Below are positions 13,250 to 24,576 of a stretch of 64,000 nt of DNA, one piece after another. Source of the stretch: Rosa chinensis. Taxonomy: Eukaryota > Streptophyta > Magnoliopsida > Rosales > Rosaceae. The stretch is taken from NCBI RefSeq assembly GCF_002994745.2, contig NC_037093.1, positions 32,651,884-32,715,883 on the forward strand, given 5' to 3'. The notes beneath the pieces were generated by a model. The model did no database searches and had not been told where the DNA came from. It was given only the letters and a program-made list of their open reading frames with translations. The position numbers and the translations under genes were made by a program. The first letter of the stretch is position 1; every line of letters starts with the position of its first letter.

Positions 13250-14271
13250 CAAAACGATTCTTCTTGGGAAAGAAGAGATTGCAGTTTGTCCATCAACCTT
13301 TTTTTCTCTTCCTGGATTGACACCGTAGAAGTAGAATCTAGTAGCTTTTCAAGTCTAACCCGTACTCCAAGCATTTGTTGTGGCCTATGCCTAAAAGTCT
13401 CCTTAGGCCATTTGTCTAAAGTAATTAGGGTATGAGCAATCTTCTTGACTGCCTGGAACATGGGAACACTTGTAAATTTAGTCTGCCAACATTGCCACAC
13501 AAGTGGATCACACTCTTGATGTTGTAACCAAAATGACTCAAACTTGAAACGGTGATGTTTTGGCTGCTTAGGAATAGGAACCTCACTGGCCTGAAGGAGG
13601 ATTGGGACGTGATCGGAATCACTAGGAGGGAGGTGAGTGACTTTAGAAAATCTGAAAACATCACACCAAGAAGGAGTACAAACTACATGGTCTAACCTGA
13701 GATAGGTTTCTAAGTTCCACCATGTAGCCCTAGTCCCTTGAAAACCCAAGTTAAGCAAATCACAGTAGCCAAGAGCCTCGCGAAATTACCTCATCTGCCT
13801 CTCCGCCCTAGGTGGCCCATCGATTTCCTCTTCATTGTTAAGGATCTCATTGAAGTCCCCGATTACTGCCCAAAGCAGTGAATCAATATCCCCCAAATCC
13901 TTTAGTAGTTGCCAGGATCGATCTCTGTCATTTGTACAGGCATAGCCATAAAACCCCGGTAGGCACTACCGTGGATCATCAGGACCTGCATGAACTTCCA
14001 CATCAATGTGATGCGCTAATTTTGTGTGCACCCTTAGATTGATTTTTGCACTCCAGAACTGTCCCAACCCTCCAGCCAGTCCGTTGCTAAGAACCTCTTT
14101 GGAGTTCAGGAAACCTAAAGCCAGGGGCAAAGATCGAAAGTCCTCCTACTTGCTTATCTTCGTCTCACATAAAAACACAACCTGAGGTTTGTTTTGTGCA
14201 ATCAAATCCTTCAATGCCCGTTTAGTAATGTCGTTGCAGATTTCCCTGCAATTCCAGCTAAGAATTTTCAT
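13250..14271 (-). pseudogene. LINE ORF2, N-terminal apurinic endonuclease domain
   Basis: The start is the ATG at 14271-14269, chosen because it opens the typical MKILSWNCR motif of plant LINE endonucleases. Downstream come a LCETK motif (catalytic Glu), IGDFNEIL (Asp/Asn pair near 13840) and SDHVPILL (catalytic His, about 13600). This is the exonuclease-endonuclease-phosphatase fold that nicks target DNA for target-primed reverse transcription. The reading frame has stop codons, for example in the stretches near 13963 and 13788, so it is dead. The coding sequence stops at 13250, just after the QEESFWR motif, where the solo LTR entered; the next residues are found at 10546. Confidence 0.85.
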
Positions 14272-14340
14272 TAAAAATGGTATAGAGAACTCTCCTTCTA
14301 GAACCCTAGAAAGCAAACCCTAGCAAAGCAATACTAGGTT

Positions 14341-14890
14341 AAGGAAAAAAAACATATAAAGTGACACCTGCAATTTTTATGATTTTGCTTCTAATTATTC
14401 ATACATATTTGTGTGCCATCTCTAAATGAGTAACCAGAGGATTTTGTTTTCTGTTTAAATTTTTAAATTTTTAATTTCAAATTTCTTAAATCTACTCAAA
14501 AAATAAGAATTATAACAAATAATATGCATTAAAAACTATGTAAACATATCATTTATACCTACATGAAAGTCTCAAACGAGACAATGTATCTATATTATAG
14601 AGTGAAAAAAAAAATATTCTAAGACAAACTAAGTAGCAACTAATGAAAGCGAACGCAACAATACTTCAAGGTATAGTAGCAGACTAGTCCATAATCGAGC
14701 TTTAACACTATTCCTATTTGATATGAAGGCAAAAACAAACCACCACTACTTACCTTTTTAAAAAATATGCAAAATGCATCTTCATTTCTAGAATATTACC
14801 TTTGTACTAGGTATCACAAATGCAAACTTATCTATGTACAAGATAATGAAAAAAGAGCAAGGTTGGTTTTAACATGGTTCCTAATAAAAA
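14341..14890. other. AT-rich sequence without a gene
   Basis: Very AT-rich DNA with no coding signal. Part of it (about 14740-14890) resembles 16110-16250: both carry CTTACCTTT, TTTGTACTAG and AGAGCAAG blocks in the same order. This is a diverged direct repeat that the LINE-like retroposon split. Confidence 0.5.
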
Positions 14891-14908
14891 GGTAGGAATA
14901 AAGAACCA

Positions 14909-16093
14909 CTATTTGTTTTACTAGTGTTCAATTGTGTATCTCTTTATATTGAAAAATGCTTCGAAAGCTTCTAAACCCTAGCCGCCTGAGTGTGGTGTTC
15001 CAACCATGGAGACCGGTGTCGGTCTTCCCTCTAAGTAGAGGCTTCTTCTTCACACCCTGCTATTCGAGCGCAACCCTCCAACATCACTACCTCTCGATGA
15101 TCACCCATCATTAACGAGCTAAAAATGATCCTCACCAGAGTGATCTAGCCTCGGCGAGCATAGTGAGAGTGGAGGTGACCTCTGATGGGATGATCGTTGC
15201 AATTGAGGGTTTACGGCCTACACGGGGGTGGCTCAAAATAGAGATGTGGATGAATGGGATTATGAAGACGATGAGGTTGAGGAATTCGAACTCGATCTGG
15301 GCTACTAAAATGACTGCAAGGCAGATTAATCGATGGTGGAATATCTGGACCCAGATCGAATCAGACGCTGCTCGATGTGAGGCGATCCGATCTGTGAATG
15401 ATATGAAACAATTCCCTATACACCAATATCTTGGGGGAACGTTGGATTCGAGGGTGGTGGTGAAAGATTGGAATGAGAATCCCTCTGGAGAAGAGCTCTA
15501 ATCTGAGGGTACGACAGTGGGAAGGCTATCATCCCGTGTACATGGCACGACGGATATCATGACACCGATCGAGTTCGATGCATGAGAATGGGTGTCCAGC
15601 TATGGTGGGGTGCCCAGATCTTTCTGGAAGCTCAAATCTGTTTGGGTGGTAACATCAAATGGGCTTAGGGTGTCCAAAACGAATAGCAATGTTTTTTGGA
15701 CTTGGGCTTTTGCATTGACCAACTTGATTTGGGACCCAGGAGGAAGAATTCAACTAACAATCTCTGTTTTCGGATCCAAGAATAAAAATCCCCCAAAGTC
15801 AAAGAAGATTGCTATGCATAAGAACTCTGTTTAGCTTTCACTCCAAACCTCCAAGCCCAACTGTTAAGGACATGGAGAAAATTTAAGTTTTCTTTATTTT
15901 TCTAAACTTTGCCTAATTACTATGTGTTATTTTCATAGTTCTTAGGCTCGCTTTAAATAAGTGAGCACTGGTTGTCTAATGGGTGATACTAGCATACCAC
16001 GTCCTAAACTTGCCCTAGAGTTGGCAAGGGAAGGTATGTATCCATGCCATGCTGACTTAAGATGAATGAAATTGATTAGTTTGATTCAAAAAA
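14909..16093 (+). mobile_element. Short LINE-like retroposon with poly-A tail and probable TSD
   Basis: The flanks match as a long duplication: 14891-14908 (GGTAGGAATAAAGAACCA) and 16094-16112 with two differences. The right end is ATTCAAAAAA directly before the duplication, and the preceding 250 bases (15840-16090) look like the 3' tail of a plant LINE. An ORF at 15163-15501 and another at 15592-15834 have no product I recognise. At 1.2 kb it is too short for ORF2, so it is internally deleted or non-autonomous. Confidence 0.55.
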
Positions 16094-16112
16094 GGTAGGA
16101 AAAAAGAAACCA

Positions 16113-16759
16113 TCGCAACTTACCTTTCCTTTAAGATATTATCTTTGTACTAGATATCAAAATTGGAAACGTGCGTATATGCACAACGTAGTGAAAGAAG
16201 AGCAAGATAATTTTCACATTGTTCCTAATCAAAATGTTGTTTTAAAATTGAACTCATACCTAATTAAAAGGTAAATACTATGGAGAAAATAGGAGATAAT
16301 GAAAGAACCTTAGATATAGAGATACACATAACTTGAATTTTTTGATATTTGTGAAACATTACCAACAAATGAGGCATATAAATGTGAAACAAAAATGTCT
16401 AATCAAATCCTAGAAGAGATTGACTAGCATCATAATCGATTCTATATTGAATGTAAGCAAAAACTTATAACCAATTCTATAATAAATGTAGCTGCTACTT
16501 GAAGAAGTAATGTTAGTAAGACATAAAACTTAGATAAGAAGGGAGAAGCCCACAAAAAATACAGGTATGAGAGAAAAAGAAAGAACCAAAGAAATGAGAA
16601 GTATGTTTTGGAAAAGAGATATCCATGGGAGAAGGAGAGGAAGAAAGAGTCAAAGAGATGATTCAATTTCGGTAGGAAAAAGAAGGAAACTTTGGAATTA
16701 TTGGGTTGTTAAACCAATACACATAAGAAGTTTAGAAAAATTAATGCATTAATAATTAG
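16113..16759. other. AT-rich sequence without a gene
   Basis: No coding signal. It shares diverged repeat blocks with 14340-14890. It ends at the left target-site copy of the copia element. Confidence 0.5.
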
Positions 16760-16764
16760 CATTC

Positions 16765-16986
16765 TGTTTTAGAGACACGGGAATTGAGAGAAGATCGCTG
16801 TATATTCTCATTGATAATAAGGGCCTCTTTATATAGAGGATTACAATGCATAGAGTCTGAATCATACAAGGAAAGATAATCATACATTGAATATGAATCT
16901 CTAGATTCTTCTAATTAAACTCTATTACCACTAGGTTAAGTAACCTAGAGTTTGGGCCAAACACAAAATAGAGATTTACTTGAATA
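16765..16986 (-). repeat. 3' LTR of the copia element
   Basis: Matches 23232-23453 over its full length with roughly a dozen substitutions by eye. The minus-strand start is TATTCAAG instead of the expected TG, so the terminal dinucleotide has mutated. It contains a TATA-like CTATATAAAGAG on the minus strand near 16830. Confidence 0.9.
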
Positions 16987-17164
16987 CTCCCCCTTGTGTT
17001 GCCCAAAAGCGGTGCTTCTCTCGTTGCCTCGCTAAAAACCTTACCGAGTAACAAAAACCCAGTGGGACAAAAATAGCCTTGGTCGAAGGGGAAAAAGAGC
17101 ACAACACACCGTTCACGCTTCGAGACGAACATGTAGACATCTCCCCCTGATGTCTACACCTCCT

Positions 17165-19609
17165 CCTAATGACTACGATCATGGGAGTTCAGATAATTTC
17201 CGCAAGCCAATTCTCGCCAAATGTTTCTCGAACATGGATTTGAGCAATGACTTAGTAAATAAGCACATTATCCTCAGATCGAACCTGGTTTACTTTGATC
17301 TTGAGGAGCTTCTGTTTTTGTTGATTGTACAAGAATTTGGGCGATATAAGCTTGGTGTTGTTGCTTTTGATGTAGTATTGCTTCATTTGTTCAATGCAAG
17401 CAGCATTATCCTCATAAATGCTGGTTGGCTCATCTGCGGCAGACTTCAAACCACAATTACTTCGAACATGCGTAACTATGGATCGAAGCCATATACATTC
17501 ACGAACTGCTTCGTGAAGAGCAATAATCTCTACATGATTCGAAGAGGTAGCGACTAAGGTCTGCTTTGTAGACCTCCAAGATATCGCAGTCTTTCCCATG
17601 ATGAATACATAACCAGTTTGGGAGTGACCTTTGTGTGGGTCAGAGAGGTACTCAACATCAGCAAAACCTTCCAAAACACTTATATCGTTTTGGGATGCGG
17701 AGAGGGAACGTAGTCCACCATGTGTGGCATCCCTGGAACTTGATGGGTCCGAACCCATCGTCTCTCTATAGGGATAGAACAAGCTCATATCAATCGTGCC
17801 ACTTAGGTATCGAAAAATATCTTTAACACCAGTCCAATGGCATCGTGTTGGCGCAGAGCTATATCTAGCTAGCAAGTTCATAGTGAATGAGATGTCCGGT
17901 CTTGTGCATTGTGCTAAGTACAATAATGCGCCTATTGCACTTAGGTAAGGCACTTCTGCCTCTAGCACTTCTTCATCTTCATCTTTAGGACGAAATGGAT
18001 CCTTCTTTAGATCAAGACTACAGACGACCATTGGGGTGCTTGAAGGCTTAACCTTGTTAGTGTTGAAACGACTAAGCATCTTTTGGGTATAAGCTAATTG
18101 ATGAATCAGGATACCATCTGTACGGTGCTCAAGTTCCAAACCGAGGCAAAACAGTGTTTTCCCAAGATCTTTCATCTCAAACTCGGATTTCAAGTGTTCA
18201 GCGGTTTCCCTTAACTCTTTAAGGGTGCCGATTATATTCACGTCGTCGACATAAACCGCTACTATTGCAAATAGGGAACTTGTCATTTTTATGAACACAC
18301 ATGGGCATAGTTCATTGTTGACATATCCCTTACCAATCAAGTAGTCACTTAGACGGTTATACCACATCCGTCCGGATTGTTTCAATCCATATAGTGAGCG
18401 TTTCAACCTTATAGCAAACGCGTTTCGTGGTTTAGAGCCACTTGATTTGGGTAATTAAAGTCCATTCGGAACCTTCATGTATATCTCTGTATCTAGATCC
18501 CCATATAGATACGCAGTAACCACATCCATAAGCTGCATGTTCAGTTTTTCAGAAACTACCAAACTGACAAGGTAGCGGAATGTAATGACGTCCATTACGA
18601 GAGAATAGGTCTCCTCGTAGTCGATTCCAGGGAGTTGTGAGAAGCCTTGCACCACAAAACGAGCTTTGTACCTTACAATCTCATTTCTCTCATTACGCTT
18701 TCTAACGAATACCCATTTGTGACCAACTGGTTTGGTGTTGGGTGGTATTGGTACAACTTTGCCAAATACCTTTCTTTTCGCTAGAGAATCAAGTTCTGCA
18801 TAGATCGCATCTTTCCATTTTGGCTAATCGGCTCTACATTGGCATTCATCAACGGAGCGTGGTTCGATGTCATCGGTCTCAATAATCTCACGCGCTACAG
18901 AGTACGCGAATACATAATCAACGATGATGTAGCTTCTTTCCCATGTCCCATGTACACTAATGTAATTTACAGAGATCTCTACGCTCTCAGGGATAGGTTC
19001 TGACATTGAGGCATCCCCCAATGATGTCTTTTGGACATAACCATAATCCGGAACATTCTCATGGGACGGATTTTGAGTATTGATGATCAAAGGATTTGTT
19101 TGTTCCTTATTCGCTCTCTTTCTAGGGTGAGTATCCTTCGAACCAACCGGTCTACCACGCTTCCTTGTGGGACTTGCGGCCATAGACGCCGCATCATTGC
19201 CATTCTGGGCAATGGCGCCATCTCCTGGTGTCACAGGAGTAGCGTTATGTCTAGTATTTGGGACATCGATCCTTGCAGGCACGTTTGCAGCAGGTATGTG
19301 TGATCTCGTCACTTTGGCAACATCAGAAAACACATTAGGCAGAGTGTCTGCTACGTTCTGGAGCTCGATTATTCTTCGTACTTCAAGTTCGAACTGTGCG
19401 GTACGGGGATCGAGATGAGACATAGTGGGGACAGACCATGACAATTCCTGTCGTTCTTGTTGAACATCTGTGTTCTTATCTCCCCTTAACGATGGGAAGA
19501 CTGTCTCATCAAAGTGACAATCCGCAAATCTAGAGGTAAAGAGATCGCCTGTTAAGGGTTCAAGATAGCGGACGATAGTTGGAGATTCATAGCCAACATA
19601 GATGCCCAT
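17165..19609 (-). pseudogene. Copia reverse transcriptase and RNase H
   Basis: After a long variable linker (19609-18840) come RT motifs HKWVFVRKRN, ARFVVQGF, MDVVTAYLYGDLD, SLYGLKQS and the catalytic YVDD (about 18260-18240). The RNase H region follows, with GFADVEYLSDP, TGYVFIMG, ISWRSTKQ and IYEDNAACI. The tail near 17170 matches the usual copia C-terminus. Stops or shifts occur near 18824, 18455 and 17252. In GFADVEY the family normally has D-A-D-W/Y, so at least one catalytic position is altered. The protein is not functional. Confidence 0.9.
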
Positions 19610-19612
19610 TCG

Positions 19613-21020
19613 TCATTGTGGAGCCATCTTAGTATGCTGTGCGGCGTAATTGGCACATGGATGGCACACCCAAAATTGCGTAAGTGCGAGACAACAGGCT
19701 CGTACCCAGTCACTACCTGTAACACAGTAAGATTGGGTTGTAGTGGGTCGTAGACGAATTAGCGTCGCTGCATGCAATATTGCATATCCCCAAGCAGAAA
19801 CAGGGAGACTGGTGCGCATAAGCATAACCAATGTCCGTGCTATCATTTGTAGTCGTTTGATAGTGGCTTATGTGAGACCATTTTGGGTATGAACATGAGG
19901 AACTGGATGATCTACTTCAGTCCCCACTTACATGCAATAGACATTGAACGTTTTCGATGTAAACTCCCCAGCATTATCAAGTCGAATTGACTTAATAGGA
20001 TGATAAGGGTAGTGAGCCCGTAGACGGATAATCTAGGCAAGGAGTTTAGCAGAAGCAGCATTTCGAGTGGACAACAACGTGACATGTGCCCAGCGTGTCG
20101 ACGCATCACCCAATACCATAAAGTATTTAAAAGGTCTGCATGATAGTTGAATTGGTTCACAGATATCCCCTTGGATTCTTTGTAAGAACGGAATGAGTAT
20201 TTTGGTATCCTTTGCGTAGGACGGTCTCGATCCTAATTTCCCGAAGGAACAGGCTTTGCAAAATGAGCGAGGGGCCTTAGAAGTAACCAATGAGGATTTT
20301 GGTTAGGCCTGAGCGTCTATAGCGCTATTAGAAGCAAAATGTGTGACTACATCACCCATCATGGCTTTGGAACCATGGAAAGTGGCATCCATGGTGTCTT
20401 GGCCATGGGGAGAAACATCCATGGCATCATGACCATGGGGAAGATCATCCATGGCATCATGACAATGGTTGGCGCCATTTATGGCATTTACACAAAGGAT
20501 GTGGGCGGCCCTATGACGGCCCAAGACAGTTGCAGCGCCAGAGGCTGCGGTTGTTGCGGTCTTGCTAAGTCTGAGAATCAATTTTCGATTCTTGCTTCTT
20601 CTCACTCTGAAGAATGGATGTTCGGGTGAAGTCTTTAGTATACAGAGCATCATATCACGACCAGGATGTCCTAGTCGGTCATGCCAAAGCCAGTATGTGT
20701 CTGAATCCAAGAGATCATCTCTTACCACCTTATTGGATTCAATTGATCGAATTGTAGTGACATAAAGTCCACTAGATTGACACATAAGCTTCTCTAATAA
20801 GATACGCTTCCATCCACAATCATTAGAGGAAATGCAAAGGAACTCTTTTCCATTCTCAGTATGCATTTCCGCATGGAATCCGTTGGCTCTTATATCTTTA
20901 AAGCTCAATAAGGTTCGATTTGCCTTGGGACCGTAGAGAGCTTCTGCGACTTTAATCAAGGTGCAGTGTGCGTAGTCGCACTATCTGCAAGACATTGTAG
21001 TTCTCCAGAATCCATTCCTA
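19613..21020 (-). pseudogene. Copia protease and integrase region
   Basis: Protease is seen at about 20995-20960 (ADSATTHT, the copia active-site motif). The pre-integrase motif WLWHDRLGHPGRDMM follows near 20550, then a repeat-rich insert with HGHDAMD-like units (20475-20370). Integrase shows CKACSFGK, DICEPIQ and GDASTRWAHV (first two Asp), and DNAGEFTS (Glu, about 19970). Frame breaks occur near 20303-20290, 19912 and 19860. The insert between the pre-integrase motif and the integrase zinc finger arose from a 30-bp tandem repeat. Confidence 0.87.
20370..20475 (-). repeat. 30-bp coding minisatellite inside copia pol
   Basis: About three imperfect copies of a unit that on the plus strand reads CATCCATGGCATCATGAC plus about 12 bases. 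On the minus strand it encodes repeated HG-H/Q-D-A/T-M-D. It lies between the pre-integrase motif and the integrase zinc finger. Confidence 0.7.
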
Positions 21021-21374
21021 ACAGAAAAGCTCGTAATTAAAAGGAGTCATAAAGAAAAGAACTCAACTTTTATTAATAAGCCAAACGGAATTACATCATT
21101 GTTTCTTTGACCAACGAAAATCTAATCCAATAAACTAGCTAATGCAAAACAATGGTAGTCGTCTAATTTCTTTCGGTAATTCCAATGCACATGTGACCAG
21201 GTGAGTGGAAAGATGTCGGTGGAGCAAGGCTTACTTAAGTACCACTAATCTCAAAACCTTCCTAGACATCACGTTTACATTGAGTACGTCTACTTTGAAG
21301 AAAGACTAATATCATTGGCATCTACTACAAAAATAATATGTCAATTGCCTACATCTCTTGGAAAATAAAAGGAC

Positions 21375-22454
21375 TTAATCAAAATCGCCAGTTTCTTGGC
21401 CCTTGAAGTTGTCCACCCTAAGAGCAATGTCATCCTCTTGATCTTCTTGCTCCATGTAGTGCACCTCCCTTGCTTCACGATACGCCTTGTATGCGTCTGC
21501 AACATTCTGGGATACTCTACATGCTTTGGCCCAATGTCCAGTTGATCCACATAGAAGACAAATATCAATATGGTCTGGCTCCCTTGATTGAGGCACCTTT
21601 GGGGCGCGATTTGGACTACCATTGCTCTTGGTGGCATCACGGCCATGGCCAGAGGCTCCGCCTCTCTCTCTCTTCACACGTTGACCTCCATGCTTCCGTG
21701 CACACCTCTCTTGGAGGTTTCCTTCCTCTTTAGGGCGAAAATATGGACCAAAACGTCCAGAATTGTCCCTACTCTTAGGGTTTTGCTCCTTGCGTCCTCC
21801 CTTGGGGGCGCGACTATAGTTAGACTCCGGAATAGACTTGGTGCCCACGGGTCTAGCATTATAGTTTTTCACAAGGATATTGTCGGGCTTCTTAGCTACG
21901 TTCATGGTGCCAATGAGCTCATGAAACCTTGTGATACGTCCTGCATTCACATTAATCCGATAATTCCTTAAAATCATCAGGGTAGAGACGGGGAAGGTAG
22001 AGAGAGTCTTTTCGATCAACATCGTATCAGTTATGGTTTTGCCACAAAACTCCATCAAAGACTTGATACGAAGAGCTTCCAAATTATAATCAAGCACAGA
22101 CTTGAAATCACAAAAGCGGAGCTCTGCCATCTCACTTCTAAATCAGGAAGCAGGAAGTCACGAACGTTGCCAAATCGCTGCTCAAGTTCCACCCATAGTT
22201 TTCTGGGTCTTCCTCATTGGGTATTCACTTTGGAGCGCGTCATTCATGTGCCTTGTCATGAGAATTATGTCTTTAGCTTGATTTGCTTCAAAAGCAGTAG
22301 CGTGCTCAATAGAGAGCACGTTCTAACTAGGCTCTTGGATGGCTTCCAGAAGTCCATCAGCCTTAAGATGTTGGCGCACATCTCGAACCCACCTATGGTA
22401 TCCTGAGCCAGTTGTCTTCAGGGGAACAAAGTTCTACTTGTTCAGGTTACTCAT
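21375..22454 (-). pseudogene. Copia gag with CCHC zinc knuckle
   Basis: The start is the ATG at 22454-22452 (MSNLNK), the usual beginning of this copia gag type. The capsid-like part (UBN2-type) contains RWVRDVRQHLKADGL, FRSEMAELRF and TLSTFPVS motifs. A basic linker and a zinc knuckle CLLCGSTGHWAKAC (about 21550-21509) follow, then an acidic tail. An early stop after MSNLNK and others before 22130 break the frame; the last 251 codons are open. Gag would form the virus-like particle in the cytoplasm. Confidence 0.88.
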
Positions 22455-23231
22455 CCTGAAAAACAACACAAGATTAGGGTTAGTTTCGGAGCGAAAAATG
22501 CTACCATGAAAAACTATAAAATTTCTGAGCGTAGTCACTTCCAAGAAAATCCGGTTCCAAGAGGGGTTTTGGATTAGAACGAAACAACGATGTATGTGGT
22601 CGATCGTTTTCTTCTCAACAAACTCTAAGTTTGGAGGACTCTACAAGCTCCAAGCTTGGAGTGAGCACAAACCCCCATAGTTCGGCTTTTAGTCTCCCCT
22701 ATGAAGAAGAAAATGGGGGGGGGGGGGGGGGGGGTAGAAGAAGGGAGATTGCAAATCCCCGAAAAAAAAAAGAGAAAAAGAAGAAAAATTTCAAAAATGA
22801 GAACTTTTAGAAAAGTTTACCTTGAAAAATTGCCGGGAAACTGGTGGTTGGCGCTGAAGTTGCTGTGGGGCCGTTGCGGGGAAGGTGAGTGTTCGTGAGG
22901 GTAGCGAACGAGCGTGCGTGAGGACAGGCGAGTGTTCGTGGGGGAAGGCGAGTGTTCGCGAGGGAAGGCGAGCCTTCGCTGGAAAAGGTGAGCGTGTGCG
23001 GCAAAAAGCGAGCGTGCTCGGGGAAAGGCGAGTATTGCACGGGGGCAGAAGGCAAGTAGGGCTTGTGGGCGCTGCAGGGGCAGCGAGGCTAACCTAGTAG
23101 GGTTAGCGTTGAGTTGCGATGCAAAGACTGCAAGGGCAGTGGTAGCTCCAGCGAGGCTAATCCGGTGAAGAATTTTTAGGTTTTTAGGGTTTTGGTTTTT
23201 AAGGCTAGGGTTAGGGCTCGTATTGATAACA
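22455..23231 (-). repeat. Copia leader with G20 tract and GC-rich minisatellite
   Basis: This is the untranslated leader between the 5' LTR and gag. It has a run of 20 G at 22715-22734 (20 C on the coding strand) followed by an A/G-rich stretch. At about 22880-23045 there are many imperfect copies of a 10-20 bp unit based on GGCGAGTGTTCG. The GC content is far above the surroundings. ORFs across it are low-complexity products of the repeat. Confidence 0.75.
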
Positions 23232-23453
23232 TGTTTTAGAGAAACGGGAATTGAGAGAAAATCGCTGTGTATTCTCATTGATAATAGGGGCCTCTTTATA
23301 TAGAGGATTACAATGCATAGAGTCTGAATCATACAAGGAAAAATAATCATACAGTGAATAGGAATCTCTAGATTCTTCTAATTAAACCCTATTACCACTA
23401 GGTCAAGTAACCTAGAGTTTGGACCAAACACAAAATAGAGATTTACTTGAACA
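23232..23453 (-). repeat. 5' LTR of the copia element
   Basis: On the minus strand it starts TGTTCAAGTAAATC and ends CTCTAAAACA, so it keeps TG...CA. It pairs with 16765-16986. It carries the TATA-like CTATATAAAGAG on the minus strand near 23290-23300, the likely promoter of the element. Confidence 0.9.
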
Positions 23454-23472
23454 CTTTCATTAAAAAAAAATA

Positions 23473-24116
23473 GGGAGCTTTTATTCATACCTCCAAAATT
23501 GATATTTAAACCTCCCAACTTAATAGACCTCCAACTTACTTTTACAATTAACCAATATGCTATCTACACCTCCTTAATTTTCTCATAATACCCATCATCC
23601 AATGATATCAATAAAAACTTTTTTTTAGAGTGTTCTATTCATATACCTCCAAAATCGGTAGTTAGACCTCCATCAATTTTTGAACATCAGGCATATGCAT
23701 CTTTAGAGGCCAAGAGCAGTTCATTTCTTCAACTTCCTAAGATTCCCTTGTTTCATATTTTTGCTCGATGGGAATAGTACGCTCCAATGGATGATTATGA
23801 TTTTAAGAGAAAGTGGTCTGTTGGTGTTTTGGTTAGAGAATATTGCATATCCGAAATTGACTCGAGGAACTAGTCTGTTGATTTCTCCGCTGCTTGGTAA
23901 GGATGAAGACCATAACAAAAACAAAAGGGCAAAAATGGCATGAGGATGACCATTTGTTGATTTCATACCTCTAAAAGGGAAAAGACTTTTTAATTTTTTC
24001 TTTCTTTCTCTTTTGTATCTTTATTGGTAATTTGACATGAGTTGACAAAGTCAACTAGCTCTTGAAAAAAGAAAGAGGTCCAAATACCAATTTTGGAGGT
24101 ATGAATAGAAGCTCCC
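23473..24116. mobile_element. MULE-type MITE, 644 bp
   Basis: Begins GGGAGCTTTTATTCATACC and ends with its inverse (GGTATGAATAGAAGCTCCC), a TIR of about 28 bp with one or two changes. Flanking 9-mers are AAAAAAATA (23464-23472) and AAAAAATTA (24117-24125), 8 of 9 identical but low in complexity. The inside has no complete ORF; a short stretch at 23740-23880 could be captured sequence, but I cannot name it. A diverged inner copy of the TIR block (ATACCTCCAAAAT) lies at 23642. Confidence 0.72.
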
Positions 24117-24125
24117 AAAAAATTA

Positions 24126-24576
24126 ATCTTAGGAACCTTGTTTAGAAAATAAATTAAATTTGTTATTTCATGAAATCTTGTTTGACCTGTATTTAATTAT
24201 GTAATCCTGATGATATTTTTTGACGATTTATTACAAAATGATATAATATGAATGCAAAAATATACATTCAATTGGATAAAATTGAGAATGAAAGAAATAC
24301 TATATGGCAGGTAAGTCATAGGACTGCAATTAATAAAATCTATTCATCTGGGTTACATCTAGTATAGATGATGACTTTAGGACATAAAATGAAATTTGTC
24401 TTATTATTGTTTTGGTTACATTTGAGGCAAGAGGCCCAAAGCAATGGAACAAAACAAAAGACTAGCCCAATATTTGGCCCTTTTAGGACAATATACTCCA
24501 ACTATGTCATCAAGAATGACTTCAAAAACAATGTTGAAGGGCTCCTGAAGATGCATATTCTGAGAGTAGTAGAGAC
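24126..24576. other. AT-rich spacer without a gene
   Basis: No gene signal. The ORF starting at 24368 runs into the hAT-like end and shows no family features. Confidence 0.4.

Larger units (their letters stand above)
1959..14340 (-). mobile_element. LINE (non-LTR retrotransposon), split by three insertions
   Basis: Minus-strand ORF2 pieces appear in the order endonuclease (14271-13250), reverse transcriptase and zinc-binding region (10546-8162), then RNase H (2493-1964). They read on across each gap when the inserted elements are skipped. The gaps are a 2.7-kb solo LTR, a 5.66-kb MULE and, at the 3' side, the LTR at 1-1958. The probable 5' end lies near 14340, just upstream of the ORF2 start. 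No ORF1 is visible there, so the element is either 5'-truncated or of an ORF2-only type. The 3' end and poly-A lie left of the LTR, outside the window. Confidence 0.85.
16765..23453 (-). mobile_element. Ty1/copia retrotransposon, decayed, both LTRs present
   Basis: Two 222-bp LTRs (16765-16986 and 23232-23453) flank a minus-strand gag-pol in the copia order gag, protease, integrase, reverse transcriptase, RNase H. The flanking 5-mers are CATTC (16760-16764) and CTTTC (23454-23458), a target duplication with one change. A polypurine tract CAAGGGGGAG on the minus strand (16987-16996) abuts the 3' LTR. The primer site after the 5' LTR (minus strand from 23231, TGTTATCAATACGAGCCC) is a poor match to the usual initiator-Met type. 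Stops and frameshifts run through the whole coding region. Confidence 0.92.
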
